64,000 bases of DNA from an uncultured Barnesiella sp. (GCA_944321085.1 CALUJY010000004.1:124001-188000), one strand, 5' to 3'; counted from the first letter of the stretch, positions 34,415 through 44,358 are shown. Program-made: numbers and translations. Notes: generated by a model not told the origin, from the sequence alone.

Positions 34415-37270
34415 TCAGCGATTTACAACTTTCCATGCCGAAGCGCCCTCGTTCCATACAACCTGCACGACGTAGATGCCCTTGCCCGGCAATACTATGC
34501 GAGCCGATTCCGTATGAGCGTCACAAGTAGCGCACAGCACTCCTTGTATGTTGTACAGTCTGATGCGGCAGTTCTGAGGCAGATTGTCGAGCCACAGCAT
34601 GTTCTCAGTCACCCGATAGGAGCAGGGCGTCGTGTGACGGTATAGCGGTTCGCTTCCCGGTACATCGGGGTCGGTCACAGCCATACCCGTCAGCGACCAT
34701 GCCGAACGGTAGTCGCCTCTGATGGCGCGTACTTTGTAATAGTAGGTAACAGGAGCTTCCAGTCCCGTGAAGAGAGTCTCGGTCGTTGTCACCTCGCGTT
34801 GCTCGTCGACAAAAACCGTGTCGTTCTTGCCGTAAGTAACCACAACATCGTCTAAGGCCAAGTTGCCTTTCTCTTTATGGTAAGTAAAGCGGAATGCTTC
34901 TACATTGTCGGCATCGGCAAAATCATACGAGAGCGTATGTTTCGACGTGTTTTCGTAGGCTATTGTAGCCAACACGCTCCACTCCTCGTCGCTCAGTTTT
35001 TCTACTACGAAATACGACCCTGTGGCCGACGATGCAAAGCGATACATAAATGACAGGGCTGTGATATTCGCGTCATAGCGGGGCGTCTCTATATACTCAC
35101 AGTCGTTTTTCAGTCCTACCGAGGGAGGCGCCTCCCCCGAGCTGGCTTCCGTTGTGTAGTTACCCGAAGCTGTACCCGTCCAACCTTCCGGCAGCGGTTT
35201 GCCCGACGAACCTACCTCGTCGAACCCTTCGGCTACGGTTGTCGAACCATTGCCTTCGAGGGTAAAGCACTGCACTTCATATTTCTCGGCACCCTCTACG
35301 GCATCCCAACGTGCTACAAAACTTTCGCATGTAATATCGTCGGGCTGACGCAACGTGGGAGCTTGCAGTTCGGTCGTGGTAAAGAGTCCTTTGAAGAGTG
35401 ACGGATATTCCGTCCCCGATACCGTTGCCGTGACTGCATAGGTATATGAGGTCGAAGGCGACAATTCCTCGACGCGGCAGGATGAGCCTGTTTCGTTGAG
35501 GTTATATACGAGAGTAGGTTCCGGGACAAGCCCCGTCATGGTATGGTTTTGCAAGTCGGAGAAGTCATCTATGGCAGCCTGTCGCCACTCTTGCATATCG
35601 AAGACGACAGACGGTCCCCATACGGTAGGTTGGCGATACAGTGTCATATCTTGTCCCCAATACGTTACTTCGTCACGGTATCCTACCACATCGGTTATCA
35701 CGCCCGAATGATATAAGGCAACGGCGTCGTTACCGTTGAAGTTGAGGGGCGAGTCCTCGCCGGAGGGAACCAGCTGGTCGGCGCAAGCCAGCAGCTCTTC
35801 ATTGCTGCATTGGCTGTTCACCATGATGTAAGTCTCTTGGGGTTGCAACCATACATCGGGCAGGGTATAGTAATCCTTGAAGTCGCCATATCCGTTCTGT
35901 TGTCGCGCAATGCTGTAATCAGACAAACCTACGGCCGAATTTGTGCCATTGTAGAGGACGATAGCCTTGTTGTAGCTGCTTCCTTCGACGTATGCCGATA
36001 TGAAGAGGTCGGTTGCCTCGCTGGCGCCTTGGTACAACTTCACATTGTAGCTGTCGGCTGCGGGATATTCCACCCAATGCAGTGTGGCAGCTACCGCATT
36101 CACGTCGGTAGCAGACAGTGCCACGAAACTCGTTGTCCCGCTCACCTGTACTATCACGGATACCGGAGCATACAAGCCGCCGCCCGAGATAACCAGCGTG
36201 TCACGCAATGTACCCGATAGCGAATTGTTGTAGTATGTCAGGCATACGTCTACGCCTTGCGCTGCCTCTGTTTCGCTGATAGAAGTGCGGTCGGCTACTA
36301 TACCTTTGTTGCTCTTCCATGTAAGTGACAGCGGCGATTGCAGGTTTTGTGCCACAATCGGCAGTTCGTACGTAAGCGAGCCACCTTGCATTACCGTCCC
36401 CATCTCTATGACTGTTCCCGACAAGGGAGTTGTCATATACGGGTCGTCGGAAGCTCCCGAGTAGAATTCAAAACCGATGCTGTCGCCCCACAAATATTCT
36501 GCGATGGCAGGATAGTCGATAAACGGGTTGCGGTTGTGTTGCGCCTCATAGACAGCTTCATTGCGAGCTATCTCTTTTTCGCTCACTGGGTCTTCCCGGT
36601 GCCAGCGCATGAGCAGCTCTATGGAGTAATCGGTCAACGTGGGATACTCTTCCGACTCGAACATATATACTCCATCTGCCATCCAAGTATAGTCTTGGTA
36701 ACAGGTCGCTACATACATATACATACGGGCAAAGTCCCCCTTGTATTCGTCGGCAGGTTCAAAGACCGTGAGGGTACGGTTGCCTACGGTAGCTTTTCCC
36801 ACGCGCGAAACGCCGTTGTCGAAGGTAGCCTCTTCGCCAACTTCACCGAGGATGTTGTTGCTTTTGGCCAGGTTGGCCGAGGCGTCGGCCGGCACAAGGT
36901 GATGCAAGTCGTACGACGCGTCGTAAATAAACGGCGACAACTCTCCCCACCAGCTCTTGGGGGCACTATGCTCGATGTTCATTTCCGGGTGCGAGCCCTC
37001 GGCAGGGAAGTAGCGCACCACATCCGAATACATGTCCCAGATAGAGCCGTCGGGGCGGACGTCGGAGGTGCGAAACACCCCCCACGTCCCCGTACTGCCA
37101 TACTCAATCCTCCTGTGGCGGCTTATGATGTCATGCAGCGAATTTTTCAGCTCCTCGTCTTGTTTGCCATCTGCTGTCGCATAGTAGCCGGGAGGAATCT
37201 CTCCCCACGAGGAAAATGTCATGGCTGCAAAAAGCAGCGCGCATGTCAGGCGGATTGTCGGCATGGTCAT
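34415..37270 (-). CDS. T9SS-exported endonuclease I with lamin-tail and Fn3 modules
   Basis: 951 residues from the ATG at 37270; the frame one codon longer starts with TTG. A signal peptide ends near FSSWG. The endonuclease I (EndA/NucM-type) domain covers about 28-270: NIEHSAPKSWW with catalytic H101, DLHHLVPADASANLAKSN with metal ligands, the FEPADEYKGDFARMY block and NRNPFIDYP. It cuts DNA and possibly RNA outside the cell. After a beta-sandwich segment come a lamin-tail-like domain (about 420-530, KAIVLYNGTNSAVGLSDYSI), Fn3-like parts, a jelly roll (about 690-800) and a T9SS sorting domain (IRLYNIQGVLCATC...GKGIYVVQVVW). It starts nine bases after a paralogue and shares the identical PADEYKGDFAR. 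Confidence 0.88.
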   Translation of the reverse strand: MTMPTIRLTCALLFAAMTFSSWGEIPPGYYATADGKQDEELKNSLHDIISRHRRIEYGSTGTWGVFRTSDVRPDGSIWDMYSDVVRYFPAEGSHPEMNIEHSAPKSWWGELSPFIYDASYDLHHLVPADASANLAKSNNILGEVGEEATFDNGVSRVGKATVGNRTLTVFEPADEYKGDFARMYMYVATCYQDYTWMADGVYMFESEEYPTLTDYSIELLMRWHREDPVSEKEIARNEAVYEAQHNRNPFIDYPAIAEYLWGDSIGFEFYSGASDDPYMTTPLSGTVIEMGTVMQGGSLTYELPIVAQNLQSPLSLTWKSNKGIVADRTSISETEAAQGVDVCLTYYNNSLSGTLRDTLVISGGGLYAPVSVIVQVSGTTSFVALSATDVNAVAATLHWVEYPAADSYNVKLYQGASEATDLFISAYVEGSSYNKAIVLYNGTNSAVGLSDYSIARQQNGYGDFKDYYTLPDVWLQPQETYIMVNSQCSNEELLACADQLVPSGEDSPLNFNGNDAVALYHSGVITDVVGYRDEVTYWGQDMTLYRQPTVWGPSVVFDMQEWRQAAIDDFSDLQNHTMTGLVPEPTLVYNLNETGSSCRVEELSPSTSYTYAVTATVSGTEYPSLFKGLFTTTELQAPTLRQPDDITCESFVARWDAVEGAEKYEVQCFTLEGNGSTTVAEGFDEVGSSGKPLPEGWTGTASGNYTTEASSGEAPPSVGLKNDCEYIETPRYDANITALSFMYRFASSATGSYFVVEKLSDEEWSVLATIAYENTSKHTLSYDFADADNVEAFRFTYHKEKGNLALDDVVVTYGKNDTVFVDEQREVTTTETLFTGLEAPVTYYYKVRAIRGDYRSAWSLTGMAVTDPDVPGSEPLYRHTTPCSYRVTENMLWLDNLPQNCRIRLYNIQGVLCATCDAHTESARIVLPGKGIYVVQVVWNEGASAWKVVNR

Positions 37271-37279
37271 CAAGTTCTT

Positions 37280-39331
37280 TTAGTGTACCATTACACGTGT
37301 GGCAAAGCTGCCGCTCGATGTAACGATTTGTACAATATAAATTCCTTCTTTGGCAGGCATTACACTCTCGCGTTGAGCGTGTAAGGTGCGCGTTCCGCAC
37401 AATCTGCCGTCGATACTATAATAATAGAGACGGGCGTCTGCCGGTGCTCCATCTACATATATCTTGCCACCGTAGGCATATACATACAAGCCGTCGGGCA
37501 TGGTGAGTTTCTCTGTCGTGGCTAACGAGGTGCTTACCTCTACGATGTTCGATTCATCGAGCAGCGTTTCGCCGTTATAAGCCTTTACACTATAACGGTA
37601 CTCTTGTTGTTCGCTCAGCCCTGTTACCTTGTATTGCAATACGTTACCTACATGGCAGGGATAACCATCGACAAGCTCCAATGTTGCGTCGCCACCTTTC
37701 TTGATGACTACATGTTTCAGATATACGCGAGCGCCTTCCTTTGCAAGGAATGTTACAGTCGACGTAGTTGTAGCTATGGGTAATGTGATGGTTTCGGTTA
37801 CTTCACCGGCCGAACAGTTTACATCGGCTACTTGCGTGCCGTCTACCGATATATAGAGGTGCGAGTTGTCGCTGCTTCTGTACGGCGAGCATGTCACTAC
37901 AAGCGTTGCAGGCGTACCTGACAAATCGAGTGGAGGAGTCGTTATCGAGCCGTTATCGCTACCCGAAGCCAATCGTAGGCCTTCGTTTTCTATGTTCGTA
38001 TAACCCGATGTCTCCCAATCTGGAGCGGCTGTAAATGTCTCGTCTATCAATATTTGTTCTTCAACAGAAGTACCGCTTTCGACATGCCATACCGACAACT
38101 CATAATCGGTCGCTTGCGAGTGTGCCGACCACTGTGCCATGAATGAATTTTCATTAATCTCCGTAGCGGACAAAGCGGCAAATCCTTCACGTGCCGTACC
38201 CGACAGGGGTACATTGTGCGAAACGGTCAAGCCGCCTCCCGACAAGACAAGTGTCGCCGTATGTGTACCGACAACCGTCGGTGTATAGGTTACATCTATC
38301 GATACGCCGTTATTGATAGCCTCTCCATCGACTGTGTTTTGCGACAGAGAGAAGTATGCTGCGTTTGTACCCGAGAGCGACAGGGTGATGTTGCCCGAAA
38401 GATTATACCCTCGCAAAGCAACTGTCTTCGTAGCCGACGATTGCGCTGTGCCCAATACTACTGTACCTACCTCTATGGTAGTGTTTGTTGCAGGCGATTC
38501 GATATAAGCTGTCGCACCCGGGATGAAGGGCGTCGATGTCTGTTCACCGAAAATCAAATTGACCAGCTCGGGATAGTCTATAAAGGGGTTACGGTTGCCT
38601 TGTAATTGGTACACGGCATCGTTACGGTCTATCTCTTTCTCACTCACAGGGTCTTCTTGGTGCCAACGCAACATCATTTCGCGCGTCCAATCTTTCAGGT
38701 AAGGGAAAGAACCGCTGAATACCGAAGAACCTTCGCCGCTCCAACCTCCGCAAGCCGTGGTATAACGTGTCGCCATATAAAAATAGATGCGTGCAAAATC
38801 GCCTTTATACTCGTCGGCAGGTTCAAAAACTGTACCCGAGTAGCCCGCCACAGAACATGTGCCTACTCGTGAAAAACCGCCGTTCGATACATAGCTCGTA
38901 GAGCCAACTTCGCCAAAAGGCATATTGCTCCGACGGTTGTTGACATATCCGTCAGTAGGAACTACCACGTGTGCATCGGAGTATTTGTTTCCGCCTAACC
39001 AGCTTTTCGGTACCGAGTGCTCGCGATTGTAACAATCGCCCTCGCGAGAATAACTGCCACATTGGTCAGAGCCAAAAACAAAGTCGGTGGTCGACGAATA
39101 CATATCCCATACTTTTCCGTCGTCGCGGCGGTCGGTTGTGCGGTATGCTTCCCATAGATTATCATATCCCAGCTCCCTATCTCCAATAAGGTTTGAGAGA
39201 GCCTTTTGCAAGGCGTTGCCGCTTTTGCCAACAGCAGAGTCGTAGTATCCTGCGGGCTCTTCGGCAATCGAAAGGAATGCGCTTGATACGAGCGCAATGC
39301 CTATTAAATAGAACCTCTTTCTGTCCATCAT
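37280..39331 (-). CDS. T9SS-exported endonuclease I
   Basis: 683 residues with a signal peptide ending near AFLSIAEE. The endonuclease I domain covers about 25-265. NREHSVPKSW holds catalytic H105, DAHVVVPTDGYVNNRRSNMPFGEV carries the Asn metal ligands, and FEPADEYKGDFARIYFYMATRY and GNRNPFIDYP match the paralogue downstream. It then has an Ig-like segment (about 275-375), an Fn3-like region with a small jelly roll (about 380-600), and a C-terminal T9SS sorting domain (LYYYSIDGRLCGTRTLHAQ...KEGIYIVQIV). It should degrade extracellular DNA for nucleotides or phosphate, or to remodel biofilm. A perfect promoter lies just upstream. It heads an operon with the second nuclease. Confidence 0.9.
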   Translation of the reverse strand: MMDRKRFYLIGIALVSSAFLSIAEEPAGYYDSAVGKSGNALQKALSNLIGDRELGYDNLWEAYRTTDRRDDGKVWDMYSSTTDFVFGSDQCGSYSREGDCYNREHSVPKSWLGGNKYSDAHVVVPTDGYVNNRRSNMPFGEVGSTSYVSNGGFSRVGTCSVAGYSGTVFEPADEYKGDFARIYFYMATRYTTACGGWSGEGSSVFSGSFPYLKDWTREMMLRWHQEDPVSEKEIDRNDAVYQLQGNRNPFIDYPELVNLIFGEQTSTPFIPGATAYIESPATNTTIEVGTVVLGTAQSSATKTVALRGYNLSGNITLSLSGTNAAYFSLSQNTVDGEAINNGVSIDVTYTPTVVGTHTATLVLSGGGLTVSHNVPLSGTAREGFAALSATEINENSFMAQWSAHSQATDYELSVWHVESGTSVEEQILIDETFTAAPDWETSGYTNIENEGLRLASGSDNGSITTPPLDLSGTPATLVVTCSPYRSSDNSHLYISVDGTQVADVNCSAGEVTETITLPIATTTSTVTFLAKEGARVYLKHVVIKKGGDATLELVDGYPCHVGNVLQYKVTGLSEQQEYRYSVKAYNGETLLDESNIVEVSTSLATTEKLTMPDGLYVYAYGGKIYVDGAPADARLYYYSIDGRLCGTRTLHAQRESVMPAKEGIYIVQIVTSSGSFATRVMVH

Positions 39332-39361
39332 AAATACAGTTTTTGATAAATGAAAAGACTA

Positions 39362-39392
39362 CAAATATAATGAAAGTTGAGAACTCTGCAAA
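39362..39392 (-). promoter_or_regulatory. Perfect promoter of the endonuclease I operon
   Basis: On the - strand TTTG (39389-39392), 19 bases, then TATATTTG (39362-39369). Both boxes fit consensus. Transcription would start near 39355, about 24 bases before the ATG. Confidence 0.85.
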
Positions 39393-39494
39393 GATGTTTA
39401 CATATTTTGTACAATCAAGATGTCGCTTGCTTGTAAATATTGAAACAAAAAGCAAAGTTTATGCTTTTGTATATGAAAATTATATATAATCATT

Positions 39495-40742
39495 TTACAC
39501 TTCGTCGTGCAAAGCATCCATGATGCCTTTGTTTCCGAGCTGCATGTCGCGCGAAATCCAGTGGCGGTAAGTAGCGTATGCCGTGACAGAGTAGATGGCC
39601 GTCAATATCCACAGTGCCACATAAGGCCGTGTCATCTGTTGTAAAGAGGCCCCGGTAGTGTTCATCTGTACAAAGCCCTCTACACCCCATGTCGATGGTA
39701 CCAATGCTCCCAGCCATTGCCATGCAGCAGGCATGGCATACCGCGGCCACACGATACCCGAGAGGAAGATGAAAATAACCGATGTGAAGACAAAGAGTAA
39801 AAACGAGGCTTCTCGTTCGCGCACCAACCCTGAGAGCGTCATACCTAAGAATATGGATGAGAGCAACAACGGTAATGCAAAGGTGTATATCTCCCATTGA
39901 TTTCCCAACTGCGGGTAGCCGAATAGCCATGGTATGAAATGGAAAAGGTAGACGATGTTAAAAATATACAAGCTGCAATAACATAATGCCTTGCCCACGA
40001 TGAGGTGCAGCACGCTATTGTGCACATGTTCGCGGCCATCGTAATAGAGATGTAGTGTATTGTCCTCTCTGATACCTCCTGCCAACATTCCCAGACCGAG
40101 TATGATACTCTGTTGTAATACGAGAACCAACACCGCCGGGATGAGAAACGAGGCAAATCCCGATTCGGGATTGTACATCGTTATCGAAGCATAGGGAATA
40201 GGGTTGCTCGCAATATCGGTCAGCGATTGCGACACTCCTATGGGCAAGGCAGCGCTTCGCAACTCTCCTCCCAAGTCCATGGTAACGTCGGTAAGCGCCA
40301 TGAGAAAATTCTTGTAGTTGATGAGGAGGCTCATATCCGAATAGAATTCTACCACTCCTTGGGAGCCTCGAACGATGTCCGTGTTGAAGTCTTGTGGTAT
40401 ATGCAGGATGCCGTAGCACTCTGTTTTCATCATCATTTGCCTTGCTTCGGCAATATTGGCGCAATATGATATTACCTTTACGTTGGGTGAAGCGTCGAGG
40501 TTGCGCACCAGCTGACGGCTCAATGCGCTGCGATTGTCATCGACGACTACGATGGGAACATCACGTACCACTTCGGGGTTGTATATTGCTGCATACAGGA
40601 GCGGGTATGCCAAAGTAAGCAAAAAGAAAAATACCAACACACCGGCGTCGCTGAATACCATTTTATACTCTTTGCGCCAGATATAATAAATATCGGCACA
40701 CGTGCGTCGCAGTATAGGCCATATCTTTTTCGTTATTTTCAT
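39495..40742 (-). CDS. ABC-2 type transporter permease (second of two)
   Basis: 415 residues with the YhhJ/YbhR-type layout: one N-terminal membrane helix (about 28-50, VLVFFFLLTLAYPLLYAA), a large periplasmic domain (about 55-205, starting VRDVPIVVVDDNRSALSRQLVRNLDAS), then five helices in the C-terminal 200 residues (FLIPAVLVLVLQQSIILGLG, LYIFNIVYLFHFIPWLFG, FVFTSVIFIFLSGIVWP). LxQMNTTGASLQQ near the end is common in this family. It lies 12 bases after its paralogue. Two such permeases would form the inner-membrane channel of a tripartite exporter. No ATP-binding subunit is encoded nearby. Confidence 0.9.
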   Translation of the reverse strand: MKITKKIWPILRRTCADIYYIWRKEYKMVFSDAGVLVFFFLLTLAYPLLYAAIYNPEVVRDVPIVVVDDNRSALSRQLVRNLDASPNVKVISYCANIAEARQMMMKTECYGILHIPQDFNTDIVRGSQGVVEFYSDMSLLINYKNFLMALTDVTMDLGGELRSAALPIGVSQSLTDIASNPIPYASITMYNPESGFASFLIPAVLVLVLQQSIILGLGMLAGGIREDNTLHLYYDGREHVHNSVLHLIVGKALCYCSLYIFNIVYLFHFIPWLFGYPQLGNQWEIYTFALPLLLSSIFLGMTLSGLVREREASFLLFVFTSVIFIFLSGIVWPRYAMPAAWQWLGALVPSTWGVEGFVQMNTTGASLQQMTRPYVALWILTAIYSVTAYATYRHWISRDMQLGNKGIMDALHDEV

Positions 40743-40754
40743 GATTGCAGGTTT

Positions 40755-41936
40755 TCAAGGTTCATACCGTGGGTGAAGCAGGGCTTGTTTCAGTCGAGAC
40801 AGCAATACAATCGATGCTACGGCAAAACAGATAAATGCTACATAGTGCCAGCGACAATAGTAGAGCGGATACCCGTTAAGTGCTTGTGAGGCATATATGA
40901 GGAAATAGTGTCGTACGGGTATCAAGTTGGAGAGCATTTTGAATGGTGCATACATCGATGATACGGGAAAGGAAAAACCTCCCAATGAAAAAGAAAGTAT
41001 GCCTATGACTGCGGCGGCGCTGAATCCTACGCGCAACGAGGGCGCAAAACTGAGTAGTATGACCGCCAGCCCTTGTGAGGCGATGATGAGCAGTATCATG
41101 GCAAAAATCATGTGCCATGCCGGACAATGCAACGGGAAGTGCAAAAATCCGTAGAGAATACTTTGCCCCAGCACTCCCACGGCGGCAAATATACATGTTT
41201 GCGGCAGAAGTTTCCCCGTCATGGCTATTACGATGGAGTCGCCTGCTGTACGCATCCAACGACGCGAAGTACCGCGTTTTATCTCTATGCCTATGCTGTA
41301 TATCGTGACCATCAGCACCATGAGTTGTATGGTAGCGGGTATGAACGAATTATTGAGGTATATGGAGTAATTGAGCCATGGATTGCCTATCGGGTGCATC
41401 TCTGGGGCAATAGGTTGCAACAACGGTTTGATATTCGTTTCCGGCACACCTGTCGAAGTAAGTACATGGCTCACTACGGCGCCCGATGCAAGCACCGACA
41501 TTGTCTTGAAGCTCTTGTACAGCAACGAGCCCGGGATGAAATAGGCATTATTCGTATAAAATGATATTTCGGGCTGGTGTGCTGCCATGGCCAACTCTTC
41601 GAATCGTGGCGGGATGACAAGAAATCCGAAAATCTCATTGCGTTGCATGGCTTCGCGTGCCGCAGTGAAACTTTGGGGTTCGCTGACTATGTTCACCTGT
41701 TGCTGTGAGGCAAGTTGTCTGACGAAGTTGCGCGATGAGACGCTGTTGTCCATGTCTACAATAGCCACAGGCAATTTCTCTGGCAATCCCTTGTTCATCA
41801 TGGAAAGAAAAAAGAGGAAGGCGAAAAGCGGCATACCTATCATGCAGATAAGGCATACCGGTGAACCGACAATGTGGTACACTTCCCTACGCATGGTACA
41901 CCACAATGCACTACTTTGCGAACGTATGGTTTTCAT
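40755..41936 (-). CDS. ABC-2 type transporter permease (first of two)
   Basis: 393 residues from the ATG at 41936, which overlaps the stop of the fusion-protein gene by four bases (ATGA). The open frame extends 41 codons further but only inside the upstream gene. Layout as in the next gene: an N-terminal helix (about 22-43), a periplasmic domain with the hallmark LPVAIVDMDNSVSSRNFVRQLAS, then five helices in the second half (PATIQLMVLMVTIYSIGIEI, AWHMIFAMILLIIASQGLAVILL, VGFSAAAVIGILSFSLGGFSFP). The final Cys/Ala-rich helix ends in a basic tail. With its paralogue it probably forms the permease heterodimer of the exporter. Confidence 0.9.
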   Translation of the reverse strand: MKTIRSQSSALWCTMRREVYHIVGSPVCLICMIGMPLFAFLFFLSMMNKGLPEKLPVAIVDMDNSVSSRNFVRQLASQQQVNIVSEPQSFTAAREAMQRNEIFGFLVIPPRFEELAMAAHQPEISFYTNNAYFIPGSLLYKSFKTMSVLASGAVVSHVLTSTGVPETNIKPLLQPIAPEMHPIGNPWLNYSIYLNNSFIPATIQLMVLMVTIYSIGIEIKRGTSRRWMRTAGDSIVIAMTGKLLPQTCIFAAVGVLGQSILYGFLHFPLHCPAWHMIFAMILLIIASQGLAVILLSFAPSLRVGFSAAAVIGILSFSLGGFSFPVSSMYAPFKMLSNLIPVRHYFLIYASQALNGYPLYYCRWHYVAFICFAVASIVLLSRLKQALLHPRYEP

Positions 41937-42931
41937 CGCTCTTTTTCCTCCATCAAAACCGACATACCCGGGTATAACCCCTCTATGGACGATAACGGCC
42001 GCGCTTTTACGTTGAAGGTCTTGGCATCGTACTCTCCCGTCACCTTGGTGGCACGCCATACCGCATAGGAGCCCATATCTTTTACATGAAAGACCTGTAA
42101 AACGACTTTCTTGTTTCCAAGGGCTGGTATGCTGGCTTGTAGCTGCGCTCCCACGGGAAAATCTTGTAATAAATCTTCACGGACGTTGAATGTGACCCAC
42201 ATGTCGTCAATCTTCGTTAAGTTCATGACCGGAGCCCCGATGCTTACCAATTCGCCCACGCAAGGAAATATTTCACTCACGATACCGGCGCTCGGGGCTG
42301 TAAGGTACGAGTCTTCGAGTAAAGCCTCAACCTCCGCCACGCTGCCATCGGCAGCTTCGAGCATGGCGGCAGCCGCTTTGCGGTCTTCTTCGCGAGCCCC
42401 TTTCATAGCCATCTCGTATTGTGAGCGCGCTGCACTTTCAGAGGCCTGAGCCATAAGGTATGCCGCCTGCGCTTCATCACGTTTTTGTTCCGAAACTACG
42501 CCCTTGTCGTAGAGCGATTGCATGCGCATATAAGTCTTATGGGCTATCTCAAGAGCTGCCTGCGATTGCAATAACATGTCGTGAGCCATACGTATCATTT
42601 CAGAGCGTGTACCGGCATCTACCTTGTTGTTTTCAGCACTGGCCGCAGCCCGCAAGGCATTCGCAGAGAATAGTTGGGCTTCTGCCATAGGTGAATATAT
42701 ATGTACCAGCGTATCGCCGGCCTCGACATACTGACCCTCCTCGACCATAAATTCGGCTACTCTGCCCGGGAGTTTTCCCGATATGCGTATTTGTGTGGCT
42801 TCTACCTGTCCTTGCAATATTTGGGGCGCAGGACGCAACAGGAAAAGCCCTGCCAATGATACTATAATAAAAAGTGAAACAAGAGCTATCAGACCGATAG
42901 CCATACCGTTTTTCTGTCTTTTGGTTTTCAT
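41933..42931 (-). CDS. HlyD-family membrane fusion protein
   Basis: 332 residues. One N-terminal membrane helix (about 10-32, IGLIALVSLFIIVSLAGLFLL) is followed by half of a lipoyl-like domain (ISGKLPGRVAEFMVEEGQYVEAGDTLVHI), a long alpha-helical hairpin rich in Ala and Glu (about 80-205), the second lipoyl half (YLTAPSAGIVSEIFPCVGELVSIGAPVMNL), and a beta-barrel domain ending near the C-terminus (GLYPGMSVLMEE). It bridges inner-membrane permeases to an outer-membrane TolC channel. It starts two bases after the TolC-type gene and overlaps the first permease gene by four bases, so the four genes are an operon. Confidence 0.93.
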   Translation of the reverse strand: MKTKRQKNGMAIGLIALVSLFIIVSLAGLFLLRPAPQILQGQVEATQIRISGKLPGRVAEFMVEEGQYVEAGDTLVHIYSPMAEAQLFSANALRAAASAENNKVDAGTRSEMIRMAHDMLLQSQAALEIAHKTYMRMQSLYDKGVVSEQKRDEAQAAYLMAQASESAARSQYEMAMKGAREEDRKAAAAMLEAADGSVAEVEALLEDSYLTAPSAGIVSEIFPCVGELVSIGAPVMNLTKIDDMWVTFNVREDLLQDFPVGAQLQASIPALGNKKVVLQVFHVKDMGSYAVWRATKVTGEYDAKTFNVKARPLSSIEGLYPGMSVLMEEKER

Positions 42932-42933
42932 CT

Positions 42934-44358
42934 CTATTGTTTATTCGGTTTTACTCTGTTTTCGCCATATTGTGTTTCTCCCAATGCCCTTTCCATGGCG
43001 GCGTGGCTTATTTGTACCGATATATAGGCGTCTATTTTTTCGGTTTGGGCTTTTTCCCACGCAACTTGTGCGGCAAGCACATCGCTTGTGGTATAAACTC
43101 CCTCACTAAACGAAAGCTGTGCATTGTGCAGGTTGTCGCTTGCATTGTCGGTATTGCGGCAGGTCATGTGGTAGGTTTTTATTGCTTCGCTAAGGCGGTA
43201 GGCGGCTTGGTTGACCTGTAACTCTATCCTCTCTTTGGCAGCTTCGGTCTCGATACGGGTAATTACCGTTGCGCTATGCGAGGCTTTGTAACGGTAAAAG
43301 TCCGTTCCCCAGTGAAAAATGGGTACACGCAAGACTACCCCTACACGGAACATGCCGTCGAAGTCGGTCTTGAAACCGTTATAGAGATTGGGCTTGTTGA
43401 AGGTATATGCTCCCACAACCGCTACCGATGGCAGCATGGTTGATAGAGCCATGCGTTGCTGTGCCTCGGCCATGTGTGTGAGATAACCAAGACTTTTCAG
43501 TTCTTCACGGTTCTCATAAACGTTCTCCATATCTATCAGTGGTATAGGTGTATTCTCTGTTGTTGCGGTATCTGTCTGTACGACGTCTTGCAGTACAAAA
43601 TCGCTATCCAAAGGCATGCCGCACAGTTGTGCCAGCAACATGCGTGATAGTGACAAACCGTTCTCGACCTTGACAAGTGCTATTTCGGCTTCATTGAGGG
43701 CGACGCTGACCGTAAGCTCGTCGCTGCGTGTGGCAACGCCATCGGCTACCATTGCGACTACATTGCGATGGAGGGTGTCTACAAGAGCAACGAAATTCTT
43801 TGCTAATCGTTTTTTCTGTTCTAACGAAACGACCAACCAGTAAGCGTCGTCGACCGATGTTATCACGCTTTCTTCTGTAAGACGGCGTTGTGAACCGGCC
43901 AATTTCTCGGCTTGGCTTGCTATGTCGTTGAGAGCTTTTATTTTGCCGCCGAGAAATACAGGTTGCGTGACCGTTACTGCTCCCACGCCGACGTGGTGTG
44001 TGTCGAATTCCAGCAAGTCGTCGGGTACGATTGCCGAAGCCCACGATGACGGAATACCCAGTCCTCCGATGGCCGAGCGTAGCGCATCGACATCTACCAG
44101 CTGTATATCTTTTTGATTATAAATGTAGGCTCCTGTGAAGTCTATCGATGGCAAGTAAGCTCCACGAGCCGCTTTGCGGGTGTAAGCCGCTTGTGTAATA
44201 ACTTCGTCGGCAATTTGCAACGATTTATTGTTGCGTAAGGCCATGTTCCGGCAAGAGTCGAGCGAAAGCGGTTCTTGGGCTGAAAGAGTGCAATGCCATC
44301 CTGTCAGGCCGAAAATAACAACAAAACTCCATGCCTTGAATAATTGTTTTTTTGTCAT
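42934..44358 (-). CDS. TolC-family outer membrane efflux protein
   Basis: 474 residues from the ATG at 44358; the two-codon longer frame begins with GTG. A signal peptide ends near LTGWHCTLSAQ. The mature protein has the TolC duplication: LSLDSCRNMALRNNKSLQIADEVI opens the first helical half (about 30-225), and NREELKSLGYLTHMAEAQQRMALSTMLPSVAVVGAY opens the second (from about 280). Conserved PxV/I and G-Y strand pieces mark the barrel. It provides the outer-membrane exit duct. First gene of the exporter operon, with a long AT-rich region upstream. No regulator gene adjoins. Confidence 0.93.
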   Translation of the reverse strand: MTKKQLFKAWSFVVIFGLTGWHCTLSAQEPLSLDSCRNMALRNNKSLQIADEVITQAAYTRKAARGAYLPSIDFTGAYIYNQKDIQLVDVDALRSAIGGLGIPSSWASAIVPDDLLEFDTHHVGVGAVTVTQPVFLGGKIKALNDIASQAEKLAGSQRRLTEESVITSVDDAYWLVVSLEQKKRLAKNFVALVDTLHRNVVAMVADGVATRSDELTVSVALNEAEIALVKVENGLSLSRMLLAQLCGMPLDSDFVLQDVVQTDTATTENTPIPLIDMENVYENREELKSLGYLTHMAEAQQRMALSTMLPSVAVVGAYTFNKPNLYNGFKTDFDGMFRVGVVLRVPIFHWGTDFYRYKASHSATVITRIETEAAKERIELQVNQAAYRLSEAIKTYHMTCRNTDNASDNLHNAQLSFSEGVYTTSDVLAAQVAWEKAQTEKIDAYISVQISHAAMERALGETQYGENRVKPNKQ

